From: Saccharum officinarum
Lineage: Eukaryota > Streptophyta > Magnoliopsida > Poales > Poaceae
Reading direction: 5' to 3'
Length of the DNA stretch: 64,000 bases
NCBI GenBank assembly: GCA_020631735.1
Contig: CM036199.1
Span: 19,695,553-19,759,552 of the forward strand
A program made the position numbers and the translations under genes. The notes beneath the pieces were generated by a model. It did not search any database. It was not told the DNA's origin and worked only from the letters and a program-made list of their open reading frames with translations. Shown here in pieces: positions 46,144 to 58,856 of the stretch; position 1 is the stretch's first letter; each line of letters begins with the position of its first letter.

Positions 46144-46150
46144 ATATATA
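46144..46150 (-). promoter_or_regulatory. TATA box of KCR copy 1
   Basis: TATATAT (gcgctatatatctac on the minus strand) lies about 140 bp upstream of the ATG at 46004. Transcription would start near 46115. The equivalent site of copy 2 is just outside the window. Confidence 0.6.
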
Positions 46151-46436
46151 GCGCGGGAGCGAGGGTGTCTGCTCTGATTCTGTCGCTGGGCGTTGGTGGT
46201 GCGCGGTTGCCGGGTGGGGTTATGCTTGCTGTTGGCGTGCCACCGGCATCACGCGCACGCCATCGTGGCTACTTCACGCCTCTCAATTGCCTGAAAACTC
46301 GAGGGATTTCAGTTGAGGAGCAAATTGAACAACATTGACGACAATTAAGGTTGAGAGGCCAGGGCAGCGAGCAACTGCGGTGGCCCATGCCACATGTTAC
46401 AGGAGGACGGTGTACGGGGGTATAGGCAGCGGGAAG

Positions 46437-47121
46437 GGAAAAATATACTTCACCCTCTAATTATGGGGTGGTCTACTTTGTCCCCAAACTATGAAACGGT
46501 CTAATTTACCCTTTGAACTTTGCAAAACCAGTCAAATCACCCCCTTGAGCGGTTTTGGACGGTGGTTTTGGTACAGTAACAACGGTTTTGCTACAGTATC
46601 AGCGGTTTTGTCTTTTTCTTTTTTATTTATTTCGTCTGAATATTTGAAAAATCATAGTAAATCACAGAAAAATCATAAAATGGAAAATCTAATTTTGTTG
46701 GACTCCACATGAGTAGATTTACTCAATATATAATATAGTATGCTTTAGTACAAAGTTTTTGTTGTATGAATTATTCAAATTAATTACAGAAAAAATAGAT
46801 CAAAATTTACAGCAAAAACTTTGTACTAAAACATATTATATTATATGTTCACTGTGTAGATCTACTCATGTGGAGTCCAACAAAATTAGATTTTTCATTT
46901 TATGATTTTTCTGTGATTTACTATGATTTTTTAAACATTCAGACAAAATAAATAAAAAAATAAAAAGACAACCGCTGTTACTGTAGTAAAACCACCGGCC
47001 AAAACTGCTCGAGGGGGTGATTTGACCGGTTTTGCAAAGTTCAGGGGATACATTAGACCATTTCATAGTTTATGGGTAAAGTAGACCACCCCATAGTTGG
47101 AGGGTGAAGTAGACTTTTTCC
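46437..47121. mobile_element. Fold-back Mutator-like element (685 bp) with 9-bp target duplication
   Basis: The two halves are inverted copies of each other over roughly 330 bp, from ggaaaaatatacttcaccctc at the left end to its complement at the right end. The 9 bases agcgggaag occur directly on both sides (46428-46436 and 47122-47130), the duplication length typical of Mutator-like transposition. It contains no gene. Open frames of 60-75 codons in the arms mirror each other and are not coding. Confidence 0.85.
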
Positions 47122-47237
47122 AGCGGGAAGAGAGAAGTGTCGTATCATGTACTGGCCGAGAAAGGTCCATAGGATGCAGTGTTTGTATGTTTGGTTAATA
47201 TAACTAGCAGTAGTTTGGGTCTATCCCTATAGATTAG

Positions 47238-48593
47238 GGGAATTGCGGGTGCCCGAACGTCCGATGGGATAGGATTCCGTCAGACGGTAACCTGGGCACA
47301 CTCCCACCAAATGGTCTAGCAAAATGGCCCATCAGAAAATGCCATCGCGCGACTCCGGCTTTAGTTGACAGCCTGCCCTCCCGCGCCTGCCACTGCGCCG
47401 TATCGTTGCTGCACGCGCGCGTCCGTCCCCATCCAGATCGTCGCGCCCCGCACGTGTACCCCGCCCCTGTCTGCCTCGCCTCGCCTCGCACGCATACCCT
47501 GCCCCGTCTGCCTCGTCTCATCCCGCACGCGTACCCCCCCTCGTTCACCTCGCTCCGCCCCGCGCCCACCGCTCCGTCCCCCTATGACCCCCTTATCTCT
47601 CTCCGCGCGGACGTGACCCAGAAGCCAGGATGAGGACGAGCACGCCTCATCCGCAGGACCCCAGGCGCGCCGCGCACCCCATCCGCTGGCCCCACATCTC
47701 GATGCGCCCCTTCGCCTGGTGCTCGGGCCATGCCCCCTGACTCTTTAAATGTTTTTTCTGAAACACAAAACACTTGAATACAATATATGTTTGAAACAGA
47801 TGAAATATTTATAACATTCAATTGTAAATATGTGTGTGAAACATATGCAACATTCAGATAAAACCACTTGCAACTTGCAACATGAAAATAGTTATTGCAA
47901 CATAAGACTGAAACAACTGAAACATTTCAAACATACTCTTACAACATATATGTGAAACATATGCAACATCCAGACAAAAAATGCTTGCAACATACGTCTG
48001 AAATAGATGAAATATTTGAACAAACACTTGCAACATGCCTCTAAAACACTTGCAACATACATCTGAAACATTTGCAACATACCTCTAAAGCATCTGAAAC
48101 ACTTGAAACATACATTTACAATATAGAGGAGGTGAGGTTAGGGCCGGTTAATTCTAGCCTTGGGGTGGGAGCCGACGGCACGCGAGCACCACCAGCACGG
48201 GCGCGCTTGTGGGTGCCCTTGGCTCGGCTGGGACCGGCCTGAGGCGCACAATGGCACCACCAGCACCCGCCGAGGCGGGTGGCGCGACGCCAGTGGGACT
48301 ATGGGAGCAAGGAGCGAGAGCACGCAGATGGGGCGTGCGATGAGCAAAAGCGAGGAGTGAGCATCGCAGGACAGGGCGCACACGGGGAGATGATCGCGAC
48401 AGCGAATGCAGAGTGGGGCAAGTGGATTGCTGCATGGCGCCGTGAAGCGAGCTTTGGCCAAGCGAGTGGGGAGATATTTTTGAGAGAGATGAGGAAGATG
48501 TAGAGAAGAGGAGGCAGCCTTGCTGGTCTAGTAGCGTGCAAGCTCGGAAAGGCGGTGTTTGATCTGACAGACGTCCGTCCCTGAGAATTACCG
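47238..48593. mobile_element. Complete non-autonomous Mutator-like element with internal 'gcaacat' repeats
   Basis: Flanked by the direct repeat atagattag (47229-47237 and 48594-48602), a perfect 9-bp duplication. Termini are imperfect inverted repeats around gggtgcccgaacgtccg. The inside has two GC-rich blocks (47345-47735 and 48130-48540) and between them about 380 bp of degenerate units like 'gcaacatacatctgaaacatt'. No transposase. The GC-rich blocks carry overlapping ORFs without known domains, which could be captured gene pieces. A broken relative is at 9117-9763. Confidence 0.82.
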
Positions 48594-48663
48594 ATAGATT
48601 AGATGATCTAATGTACACTAGTACACTAAGTGATTAAAAATTAAAAGCAAAAGAAAAACAGAA

Positions 48664-48722
48664 AAAAGAAGGAACGATTGTCACGGTAAAAAAAAAGAAA
48701 AGAAAAAGAAAAAGAAAAAGGA
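48664..48722. repeat. Purine-rich microsatellite, (AAAAAG)n-like
   Basis: Repeats of aaaaag and close variants just before the second fold-back element. Confidence 0.8.
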
Positions 48723-48777
48723 AACCAATTTCATGGGCCGCTCTCCCTAACGCACGCCCGTGAACCTGCTGAAAAAG

Positions 48778-50014
48778 GAAAAAGTCTACTTTTCCTCCCC
48801 CAACTTTCAATAAAGTCCGCTTTTCCTTCCTCAACTCCAAAATCGGGTAAATCACCTCCCTCAACTTTTCAAACCGTGCATTTTACCTCCCTGGAGCGGT
48901 TTCAAAGGCGGTTTTGCTACAGTAAACAGTGGTTTTGCTACAGTGAGGCGGTTTTGTATTTTTCTTTTTTTTTATTTCGGCTAAATCTTTGAAAAATTAT
49001 ATTAAATCACAGAAAAATCATAAAATGAAAAATTCAATTTTGTTGCACTCCACATGAGTAGATCTATACCGTGAACATATAATATGGTATCATTTAGTAC
49101 AAAGTTTTTGCTATGAAGGTTTTGTCTTTTTCTTTTTTATTTATTTCGGCAAAATCTTTGAAAAATCATAGTAAATTATAGAAAAATCATAAAATAGAAA
49201 ATCTAATTTTGTTGGACTCCACATGAGCATATCTACACAGTGAACATATAATATGATATGCTTTAGTACAAAATTTTTATTGTAGCTTTAGATCTATGCT
49301 TTTCTGTAATTAATTGAAATAATTCATAGCTGCAGCTTCTATAATTATTTTGTTGGACTAAAGCATATCGTATTATATGTTCACTGTGTAGATCTACTCA
49401 TGTGGAGTCCAAAAAAATAGACTTTCTATTTTATGATTTTTCTGTGATTTACTATGATTTTTCAAAGATTCAGCCAAATAAATAAAAAAGAAAAAGACAA
49501 AACCTTGGTAGCAAAAATTTTGTACTAAAGCATACCATATTATATGTTCACTGTGTAGATATGCTCATGTGGAGTCCAACAAAATTAGATTTTCCATTTT
49601 ATGATTTTTCTGTAATTTACTATGATTTTTTCAAAGATTTAGCCGAAATAAATAAAAAAGAAAAAGACAAAACCTTCATAGCAAAAACTTTGTACTAAAG
49701 GATACCATATTATATGTTCACTGTGTAGATCTACTCATGTGGAGTGCAACAAAATTGGATTTTTTATTTTATGATTTTTCTGTGATTTAATATGATTTTT
49801 CAAAGATTCAGCCGAAATAAATAAAAAAGAAAAAGACAAAACCGCCTCACTGTAGCAAAACCACCGTTTACTGTAGCAAAACCGCCTTCGAAACCGCTCC
49901 AGGGAGGTAAAATGCACGGTTTGAAAAGTTGAGGGAGGTGATTTGCCCGGTTTTGGAGTTGAGGGAGGAAAAGCGGACTTTCGTGAAAGTTGGGGGAGGA
50001 AAAGTAGACTTTTC
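48778..50014. mobile_element. Large fold-back element with internally multiplied modules
   Basis: The left end aaaaagtctacttttcctcc and the right end (its complement) enclose 1237 bp whose arms pair. A module of about 165-180 bp ('...ttttgtctttttc...aatcacagaaaaatcataaaat...actccacatgag...') appears about twice in the left arm and three times, inverted, in the right arm, so the palindrome is unequal. It is related in sequence to the fold-back at 46437-47121. It ends only about 280 bp upstream of the kelch gene ATG. No clear target duplication; no gene inside. Confidence 0.78.
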
Positions 50015-50297
50015 ACAAAAAGAAAAAGAAAACCAACTGGCCCAGTAGCGCGCGGAGAAGCTATCCGTAAACAGGCCCAGAACAACTGCTCTCCTGCGCT
50101 CGCACCTGTTTGCCGTTTTTCTTCTCCCGTTCACCTCGCGCCGCCGCCGCCCTACGCCCAGTTGCCCAGGCCTTCGTCGGTCCCTTTCCGGCGACGAGCA
50201 CCCACGAGGTATGCCTTCCCCTTCTCTTCCCTTCCTGCTGTGCAAACTGAGCACCCGAGCCCATGTCCTTTATTGGGCCCACCTCTGCAGGGAGAGG

Positions 50298-53200
50298 ATG
50301 GGGAAGAAGCAGAAGAAGCCTGGGAAGGGGAAGGAGAAGACGGAGCGGAAGACGGCCAAGGGTGAGGAGAAGCGCGCCCGCCGGGAGGCCCGCAAGGTCG
50401 GCGAGGAGGACGACATCGAAGCCATCCTTGTCGGTGTTCTCTCCTTCCCGCCTCTTTCCATGTGCTCCAAGTTGGGTCACGCATGGTGCAGTCGCGGCTG
50501 CTCATTTTGGCTCAGCGTGTCACTGGGCTGGCGGCGGCTGAAATCACCTATGCTGCTACGCATGCGATGCTTGCGTGAATTAACGGCTTTTCAAACCCTT
50601 CCGCGTTGTTTTTAGCTTGGAGTCAGCTCTGTCTGTGCTCGCTGGCCGTACATTTAGTGGCATTGCTGCTTTACATCTGATAGCTTGCAAGTTGCAACCG
50701 TTGTAATTTTCCCCATTTGATGCACTTCTGCCTCTTAACTTCAGAGGAGCATACAGAAGGAAGAGGCGAAGAAGAAGGAGGTTCATGTGGAGGAGAATGT
50801 TCCTGCACCATCTCCTCGGTCCAATTGCTCGGTAAGGCACTGCAAAGCTTCAAATGACAATGAATTAAATTAGCATACTTCTGCACTTTATTTGTCTTAT
50901 GGTACTTCGGTAATTCAACTATTCTTGTTTTATTCTTAGAATTTATCATCTCTGGACTTATCACAAATAGTCAGATCAATGAGTTTCTATAGGACAAAAT
51001 AGCATTTTATAAAAATTGAAGCTAATGATGAAATCTGGTGATCTTTTGGGTTACATAACTGAACCTTTCATTTGTGCCAAATCTTAGTTGAGCTTGTGAC
51101 CTTTGCTTGATTAAGTGCTTTTTACCGGGTAATTGTTTATAGTACTACCTTTTCGCCATCTAATTATTAACCCACACATTTGCATATAAAATTCTAGCTG
51201 GTAAAGCAAGTCTGTAAGATTTTGTCTCAAAAACTTATATTCCCTTTTGCAGCTTACCGTTAACCCAGTGAAAGAGACAGAATTGATCCTGTATGGGGGA
51301 GAGTTCTACAATGGTAGCAAGGTGCGGACCACATCTTTTGTGATTTAGTAATGTCTAATACATCTTAGTTGTTTTATTATGACCCTTTCATAGTTTATTT
51401 TGAAAATTTTCTTTCAATTTATAATTTATACTTTGCAGATACTGCAGTTCTCATTCTAATGTAATGGGTTGCTTAGCTTTTATCTTTTTGATCTTTTATC
51501 ATATTTTTCTTGACATATACTCCCTCTGTCCTAAATTATAGTTCACTGTGGCTTTGTCCTAAGCCAAACTTCTTTAACTTTGACCAAGTTTACATACAAA
51601 AAATGCACCAACATCTAGAACATGGAATTAGTTTCATTGAATTCTCCATGAAATATGTTTTGGTAGAACATTTATTTGAATTTATAGGTGTTAGTATATT
51701 TTTCTAAAAGCTTGGTCAAAATTATAGAAGTTTGACTTTGGACAAAACAAAAGTGAACTATATGTAATTTGGAACAAAGGGAGTACTATGTTATGTTGAT
51801 GAATAATATTGTGATCCTATCTGTGCAGACGTTTGTTTATGGTGATCTTTATCGCTATGATGTAGAGAAAAATGAATGGAAATTGGTATCTAGCCCTAAC
51901 AGTCCACCTCCACGAAGTGCTCACCAGACAGTAGCCTGGAAGAATAATATATACATGTTTGGTAATAGAACTTCACTCTGGGTAACATGCTGTTTCAGTG
52001 TACTGTATATGTTATCAACACCTTTTCCTTTGTTGATATTTTAGGTGGGGAATTTACTTCACCAAACCAAGAACGTTTTCATCATTACAAGGTAGAAAAC
52101 GAAGTATGATAGTTTAATTTCTCATTGTCGTTTTGGGAATGTTTCTTGGCATCAAGTATACACCTTTGTTAGGAGCAAAATATGTATATATTTGACTTGA
52201 ATTTTCAATTTTGAACCTAGATAGGAGTAGGCACTCATTTGTATACATGATTATATTTTTTCGAGAAAGTTACATTATTTTAATTCAAATTTCTCTTGTA
52301 GACACTAATCTTTGAACTCTTTCTCCCATTTATAACTTGAGAAGTAGAAAATTCCTTAGCATTGAGTGATCAATGTCAAACTGCACTACATATCTTGACT
52401 TGACTTGATGCAACAATCATAAAAGGTGGTGCCTTTTCTTATTCCTTGACTAATTTTTCGTAGGACTTTTGGACATTGGATCTGAAAACAAATCAATGGG
52501 AGCAAATTCTTGCAAAGAGCTGTCCAAGTGCACGTTCAGGACACAGGATGGTTAGTGTCTTTTGTCGAAATCATTTATTCACTGTGGAGTTCCATTCTCC
52601 TAATCTTTTATGCATTAATGTATTTTGAGCATGGACAAAGGGTAATTTTCCTGTAGTACTAGAAATTGTACAGAACATGAGTTTGTATCGCTAGTTGAAG
52701 GTTATGTTTGGTAGTTCTTAACTGTTTGTACTATGTATTTGAAAAGCTAAGGCACTTAAATATGAGAAATAACATGGTTACTAAGGTGTGGCTTAAGCGT
52801 TAGAGCGGTCCAGGGTCGCCTCTATGCGCATGCTGATGCGGTGATGACCCCTTGATTCCGCCATCTCCTCGTCGACTCTGCTGCTGGCCCGCTTGATTTT
52901 GCTTCTGCTGGCTTGATTTCTTCCATCTCCCGCTCGCCAATTGCTCGATCTGGAAGGGGATGGCTGCGGCGGCTGTCGATCTGAGAGCGCTGACCAGCGG
53001 AGGCAGAATGGCATTGGTGGGGAGAGGGGCAGCCCACTTCTTACTCGTCCTCCTTTCTTTTTCTTTTTTCCTTTTATTTTCTTCTTCATCATCTACTTCT
53101 CTAAGATGCTATTTTAAATTTTTCTTAAATTCTTAAGGCGTCGCCTTGCCTCACGCTTTAGTCGCTTAAGCGTAAGGCAGTAGTCAGTCGCCATGCCTTG

Positions 53201-56200
53201 CTTTATTGCCTTGATAACCATGAGAAATAGGAAACTTTGCATTCAATCTGTGGAGTTCCTTAAGTATGGTCGAGTTAGCATAACTGATATGTATTGTAGA
53301 TATACACCATTGAGAAATGTTTCCATTTCTTCTGACATTTTAAGAGGACATACGTGTATATTAATTTGTTTCCCATGTTTATCCCATATTATACTTTTAT
53401 ATTGCTATCTAGCCAGTTTAAGACATTCTTTGTTTATCTTTTTTGCAGGTTCTTTACAAGCACAAGATTGTTCTATTTGGTGGCTTTTATGACACTCTTA
53501 GGGAAGTGAGGTCAGTAGAGTTAATTTTTATGTAACTCTCATTTCTGATGTGGTGATGCGATTGCTTGATTAATATTTATTTTTGGCTCTTGTTTGAGAG
53601 GGAATGGGAGTTACTAGAAAATTATGAGTTATGGATTCTTAGTTTCTTACAGTTGATAATCCACAAAGTGACAGAAAATAAACTGATAGCATAGAATATC
53701 TTCTGAATATATCCTTCCACAGGTACTACAATGATCTGCATGTTTTTGATTTGGACCATTTCAAGGTGAGTAAACATTGTTTATCTTCATTTAGTACTGA
53801 TAACTGCATAATCTCTCTTAGTAACACATGAGCCCTCAATTTGAATGTTCTTATTGAGCACTTTGATATTTTAGTGGGAGGAAATCAAGCCTCGACCTGG
53901 GTGCCTGTGGCCAAGTCCAAGAAGTGGCTTTCAGCTTGCTGTTTACCAAGATCAGGCAAGCATGTATTTTCTGTCTTGGATATTTACGGACGGTGCATGA
54001 TATTTTTTAACACTACCTAAACTTTTCAACTGTTTATGTGCCACAACTTTTTGCGAGAGCTCTTATTGTTGGGACATTGAACTTCTTATGTGAGAATTGG
54101 TTCCCTTTTGAATCATCTGTACTAGCACATGTTATGTCAATATGTCATGCTGACACAATCATGTGCACATCTTTGTTAGGATTACACAATCATGTGCACA
54201 TCTTTGTTCAATCAAATGATGACACAATCATGTGCACATCTTTGTTCAATCAAATGATAAGTTTTTTAATGACTCAACAAGTCATAACACCTTTTATGGC
54301 GATGGGTTAATATCAAATTAGCTATGTGACAAATTATGGTCTTATGGCACATTAGATGCCAAGAACTATTGGTTATGCCTTGTTTTCTTACTAGTTTTAT
54401 TTGCAAATGTCTTTATGTTCTTTTTTTTGCAGATATATCTATATGGTGGATATTTTAAAGAAGTTTCTTCTGACAAAGAAAAAGGAACAGTTCATGCAGA
54501 TATGTGGTCTCTTGATCCTCGTACTTGGGAGTGGAATAAGGTCGACACTTATATTTATATAATCATATTAAATGTTATATCTGTTGATTTTTATCTTTCC
54601 ATGTACTTAAGTCCAGGAATTTTATATTGACAATATCTTGAGTTTTGCTTCAAAAGCTACAGATCCCCATCAAGTGTTTTTTTTTATATTTACTTCGTTA
54701 ATTTGAATTGGTAATAGGTTAAGAAGGCTGGGATGCCGCCTGGTCCCAGAGCTGGCTTTTCAATGTGTGTGCACAAGAAAAGGGCTGTTCTTTTTGGTGG
54801 TGTGATAGATATGGAAGTTGAAGGTTACTCATAATGAAGCTCTCTGCACCTGTGCTACATGCTTAGCTATATATTGGAAATGCATGTTTATTCTGTTTTC
54901 CTATTTGGTCATTAAATGATTAAAAGTTCATCTATTTTGGTAATTCGGGTGTTCTGTTGTTCACCTGAATATTTCTAGTTCATGGTTTAAGATCTAATGG
55001 TCTAAAGGACAAAAAGAAAAAAAAAACTGACAAAAGCCACCCAATTTCATGATATGTGTCGAATCAAAGACTGAAAAGTTAGACAAAAACCAAGGCATGA
55101 TGTGCAGATCAACACAGTGCTCTGAATGTTTAGGCAATAACTGAATTTATGATATGCTTTAATTCTTGGACTATGTTATTTTATGTTAGCTTGATAGGTA
55201 ATTAAATAATTTAATGGTTTGCTTTCCCCTCATATCGGTGTTTCCTGTTGCAAACAGAAGTAGATACTAGATAATAGCAACTATGATACTTACATTGAGA
55301 ATGTTGATATCAAATTGAGTTGATTGCCGTTGAACTGTAATGTTCTGTAGAGGTACACTGTGCAATAATAAGTTAAGTTATTTAACTCACGCTCATCATG
55401 CTAGGAAGAACTGGCTTAGAAAAATGAGAAGTAGCTCCATATTTTTATTTTAGTCAATTGCTACCATATATCTTTTCAAACTATGCTTACCATTCTCCTG
55501 TCTTGGTTTGTAGGTGACGTCATTATGAGCATGTTCATGAATGAGCTGTATGGTTTCCAATTGGATAACCACCGTTGGTGCGATCCTCTTAGCATCTTTA
55601 ATGCAGCTTTGTGCAATTTGATTTTCGTTAAAGTAAATATAGTTAATATACTTATGTACCAACTCTTTGTTGCTGTTTTTTTAGGCTATTCCTTCTATGG
55701 TTGTATATGACCACTACAGTACTACTGCTACTTTTTAGCTCATACCAACACTAATATATGGCTGGGCATTTTGATCAACTCGGAGCATTGTTAAATCATA
55801 ACACACGAACTGTTTGAAAATAGTAATCCTTTACAACTGATTTGTATATTTTTTTATTCACTCAGCACCTTGGGTTGAACATCCCTTGTAATCTACTTGT
55901 AGTTCTCTCGATAACTTAGCTATTTTGGAAATATGTAAAATACTGGAATCCCTTGCTCCAAGGCACATGCTTTACTCTCTGGTGGGATTATATAATGATG
56001 GCATTTGATTCAGTTGGCACTGATTACTTTTCTCTGGTCCACAATTTAAATGTGATTGGAGGCTAGACCTGAAAGGTTATGCTTCCTTGTTTAGTTTGTG
56101 TATTCTGTTTGTTTGCTGAATCAATTGTTCCCCTTGAATATCTCAGGTATCCGCTAGAGCTCAGGAAAGACAAGCCTGTTAAAACCAAGGTGATTCCTAG

Positions 56201-58333
56201 CCATCCCATTAGTCATGGTTGGTGAATCTAAAGATGTAGATAGAAATTCATTGTATCAATTATTTTACAGAAATATATTCTGGTATTTGAAAAAGCAAGA
56301 CTAAGTTTACTGTACAGGGTCTAGCTGTTGAAAATGTGCATATGTTTTATATTTTGAACTTAAAATATCCTAAAACTCATGGGTCTTTGCTTAAAGCAAG
56401 TGTTAAATTTATTGCTGTCGAAAATGTGCATATTTAATGCTGGTTTCCATGCACAGGCAAGGAATATCAAAAGAAAAGAATCAACAAATGATGTAGAAGC
56501 CAATATTATTGATAATGAGGGTGATGAGGTCATGGAGGACTTAGAACAAGCTATTGAAGGACAACCTGAAGTCAATGGAGTTTCAAATCAGTTGATCAAG
56601 AATCTGAATATCACTAAAGATAGCTCAAGCAGAAGTATTGATGTTCTCTCTGATTCAACAGCACAAGAAGCATCGTTGGAGGTTATTTCGAGCTTTGCAT
56701 TTGCATTTCAGTGACACTTCTGTTGTTCATTGACTTTTGGTACGGACAGGCGGTGAAGCCCAGTGGTCGTATCAATGCATGCATGGCCGTAGGGAAAGAT
56801 ATGCTCTACTTGTATGGAGGAATGATGGAAGTGAAAGATAGAGAAATTACTCTTGATGATCTATATTCACTTAACCTTAGCAAACTTGATGAGTGGAAGT
56901 GTATCATATCGGTCAGTGACAAACTGGATCTCTTTTTGCCATTTTAGTGTTAATTAACATTATTATATATTGCAATCGAAATACCAGACAAACAAATTAA
57001 CTTCTAGTCATATTACAACCAGTACTGTTTGTGGGAAGTCATCATTACTATCCTTTTTATTCAGGCCTCAGAATCTGAATGGTTAGAAATTTCTGAGGAA
57101 GAGGATGATGATGAGGCTGATGATGATGAAAATGAAGAGGGGGATGCTAGCCAGACAGATGAAGATGAAGAAGAGGTATGTACTAGTACTTTAGAGTTCT
57201 CGACCCTGCTTCTGTGGATCCTAATTTGATCCTGGATTAGGTTGTACTGGACAAAATCTTGCTGTGGTAATCTGGGTTACAAATTATTATTAATCAGTCA
57301 GGTTATAGAACATATTTTGTCAGAATATTATTTGAATGCAAAGGGATCTTACTTTCCATGTTCTGGCAATTTTGTTTGAAACCAGAACATCTGGTACTTT
57401 CCGACCTGCTGTATTAGATTGAGTTTTGGTGTCTGTCTTGCTAAGATTGCGTAGCTCAACTGCTAAAGACCAATTCATCTACAGTATCTAACTGGACTTA
57501 AAAGTGTTGCATTCATGCATTTTTTCCATATGTCAAAACTAACAGTGGCTTCTAAAAATTAGATAAAAGGAGGTGGCTGTTGGTAGGAGAAATATTTGTG
57601 GTTAGGAATGCTCCTGTCCTAGTTGACTTATGAGTTAGCCCCGCTTGATACTTGGACATTCCTTAGGTGTGTCCTTTTCCATTAGTGACTACAGTTAGCA
57701 TATGGTTATTTATCTGTGATCCTCACATGCCTGTGTAGTCTGATGAAGATGCTGCAAAGAACGTGTCTAGTGCTGTGTCTCTGCTGAAGGGTGAAAGTAA
57801 GACCATGCGTAGAAAAGAGAAGCGTGCTCGGATAGAACAAATCAGGGTCATCCTTGGCCTTTCTGATTCTCAAAGGACTCCAGTGGTAATGTTGTACTTA
57901 GTTTCATTTATTTTCTGTCACTTTTAGATTTATTGCTTTCCTTTTCATTAGCTGGCTCTTGTCCTTCATATCATCATATGTTTGTTCTCGAAGAAATCAT
58001 GGCCAACCATTCGTTACTTGCAGTTAACAAAACCAAAATATGTTTTACTTATATTTCCTTTTGTTTATTTATTCTGAAAGCCTGGAGAATCACTGAGAGA
58101 TTTCTACAAGAGGACAAATATGTACTGGCAAATGGCTGCCTATGAGCACACTCAACACACTGGGAAGGTTAGTTTCCGTTTATTGAATTTCCATCATTAG
58201 TCAGCTACTGTATCATCCTTAAGAAAATGTGTTGAATGTAATCCTGTACATCCAATGGCAGGAGCTCCGCAAAGATGGTTTTGATCTCGCCGAAACTCGA
58301 TACAAGGAACTGAAGCCGATACTTGACGAGTAA
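50298..58333 (+). CDS. KLHDC4: Kelch-repeat protein, KLHDC4 type with DUF4110 (19 coding exons)
   Basis: Exons: 50298-50429, 50745-50831, 51253-51321, 51829-51961, 52045-52091, 52464-52550, 53449-53510, 53723-53765, 53875-53955, 54433-54540, 54718-54823, 55514-55577, 56147-56189, 56457-56681, 56750-56911, 57065-57175, 57739-57885, 58081-58167, 58262-58333. All phases fit, giving 621 residues. A lysine-rich N terminus (MGKKQKKPGKGKEKTERKT) is followed by six kelch blades marked by LYGGEF, MFGGEF, LFGGFY, LYGGYF, LFGGVID and LYGGMME. An acidic linker follows (about 485-520). DUF4110 is C-terminal (about 570-621, FYKRTNMYWQMAAYEHTQ). Intron 9 has a GC donor (cag|gcaagc); the others are GT-AG. 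An 82-bp intron (50209-50290) probably lies in the 5' leader. Kelch propellers bind partner proteins; the partner is unknown. The stop at 58331 may be secondary: relatives appear to continue into an exon preserved at 58422. Confidence 0.92.
51520..51783. mobile_element. Stowaway MITE in kelch intron 3
   Basis: Ends are ctccctctgtcctaaatta and, inverted, ctccctttgttccaaatta, 264 bp apart and flanked by TA on both sides (51518-51519 and 51784-51785). This is the standard Stowaway structure. It sits inside an intron and leaves the splice sites untouched. Confidence 0.9.
52773..53222. mobile_element. Non-autonomous hAT-like element in kelch intron 6
   Basis: Terminal repeats catggttactaagg and (inverted right end) catggttatcaagg enclose 450 bp with a GC-rich centre. 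The flanks agaaataa (52765-52772) and agaaatag (53223-53230) form an 8-bp duplication with one mismatch, as made by hAT transposases. The subterminal 'ttaagcg' and 'cgcttaag' also pair. The minus-strand ORFs inside (to 99 codons) are low-complexity and not called. Confidence 0.72.
54151..54258. repeat. Short tandem repeat in kelch intron 9
   Basis: Three copies of a unit with 'acacaatcatgtgcacatctttgtt', the last two extended by 'caatcaaatgat'. Unit length is 32-38 bp. Intronic, no function evident. Confidence 0.85.
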
Positions 58334-58756
58334 CTGTGTTGTGCTTGTGCTATTTTCTCTGGTATGAAGCAAAGAATATTCGGAGCTGTAGTATATTGGC
58401 TCACTTGTGCATTATGTTCAGCTGGCTGTGCTGGAGGCTGAGCAGAAGGCTGAGGAAGAGGCCAGTGCGTCAACTAGTTCCAAGAGGACACCAAGAAACT
58501 CAAGCAGAAGAGCGCAGGAAGGTAGTTTTGGTTCTGAACGAGTGTTGTTTAAGCGGAGCAGCTTTGAACGAGCGTTGCAGGTCAGTGGAAGCCAGCTTTA
58601 AACGAGTGTTGCAGGAAGAGGCCAGTGCGTCAGCTAGTTCCAACTTCCAAGGGCAAGAGGTGAAGAGGAACATCAAGAAACTCAAGCAAAGAGCGCAGGA
58701 AGATAGTTTTTGCCCTGAACGAGTGTTTAAGTGTAAGACAGGTCTAAACGATTGTT
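58334..58756 (+). pseudogene. Detached last exon of the kelch gene, partly duplicated
   Basis: After the stop, 'ttatgttcag' is followed by a stretch (from 58422) reading LAVLEAEQKAEEEASAS in the frame that would continue the kelch protein. The sequence after the last called codon reads gacgagtaactg. A donor gag|gtaac would splice here if one G were present, so a one-base loss may have turned a splice donor into a stop. The segment around 58440-58605 is repeated, diverged, at about 58612-58733, and then the gap begins. Coordinates of the ancestral exon end are uncertain. Confidence 0.6.
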
Positions 58757-58856
58757 NNNNNNNNNNNNNNNNNNNNNNNNNNNNNNNNNNNNNNNNNNNN
58801 NNNNNNNNNNNNNNNNNNNNNNNNNNNNNNNNNNNNNNNNNNNNNNNNNNNNNNNN
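58757..58856. other. Assembly gap (100 N)
   Basis: Exactly 100 N. It separates the kelch gene from the second KCR contig, so their true order and distance are not proven by this sequence. Confidence 0.99.

Noticed and set aside
52793..53092. 99-codon minus-strand ORF in kelch intron 6
   Set aside because: Inside a non-autonomous DNA transposon; Lys-rich low complexity start.
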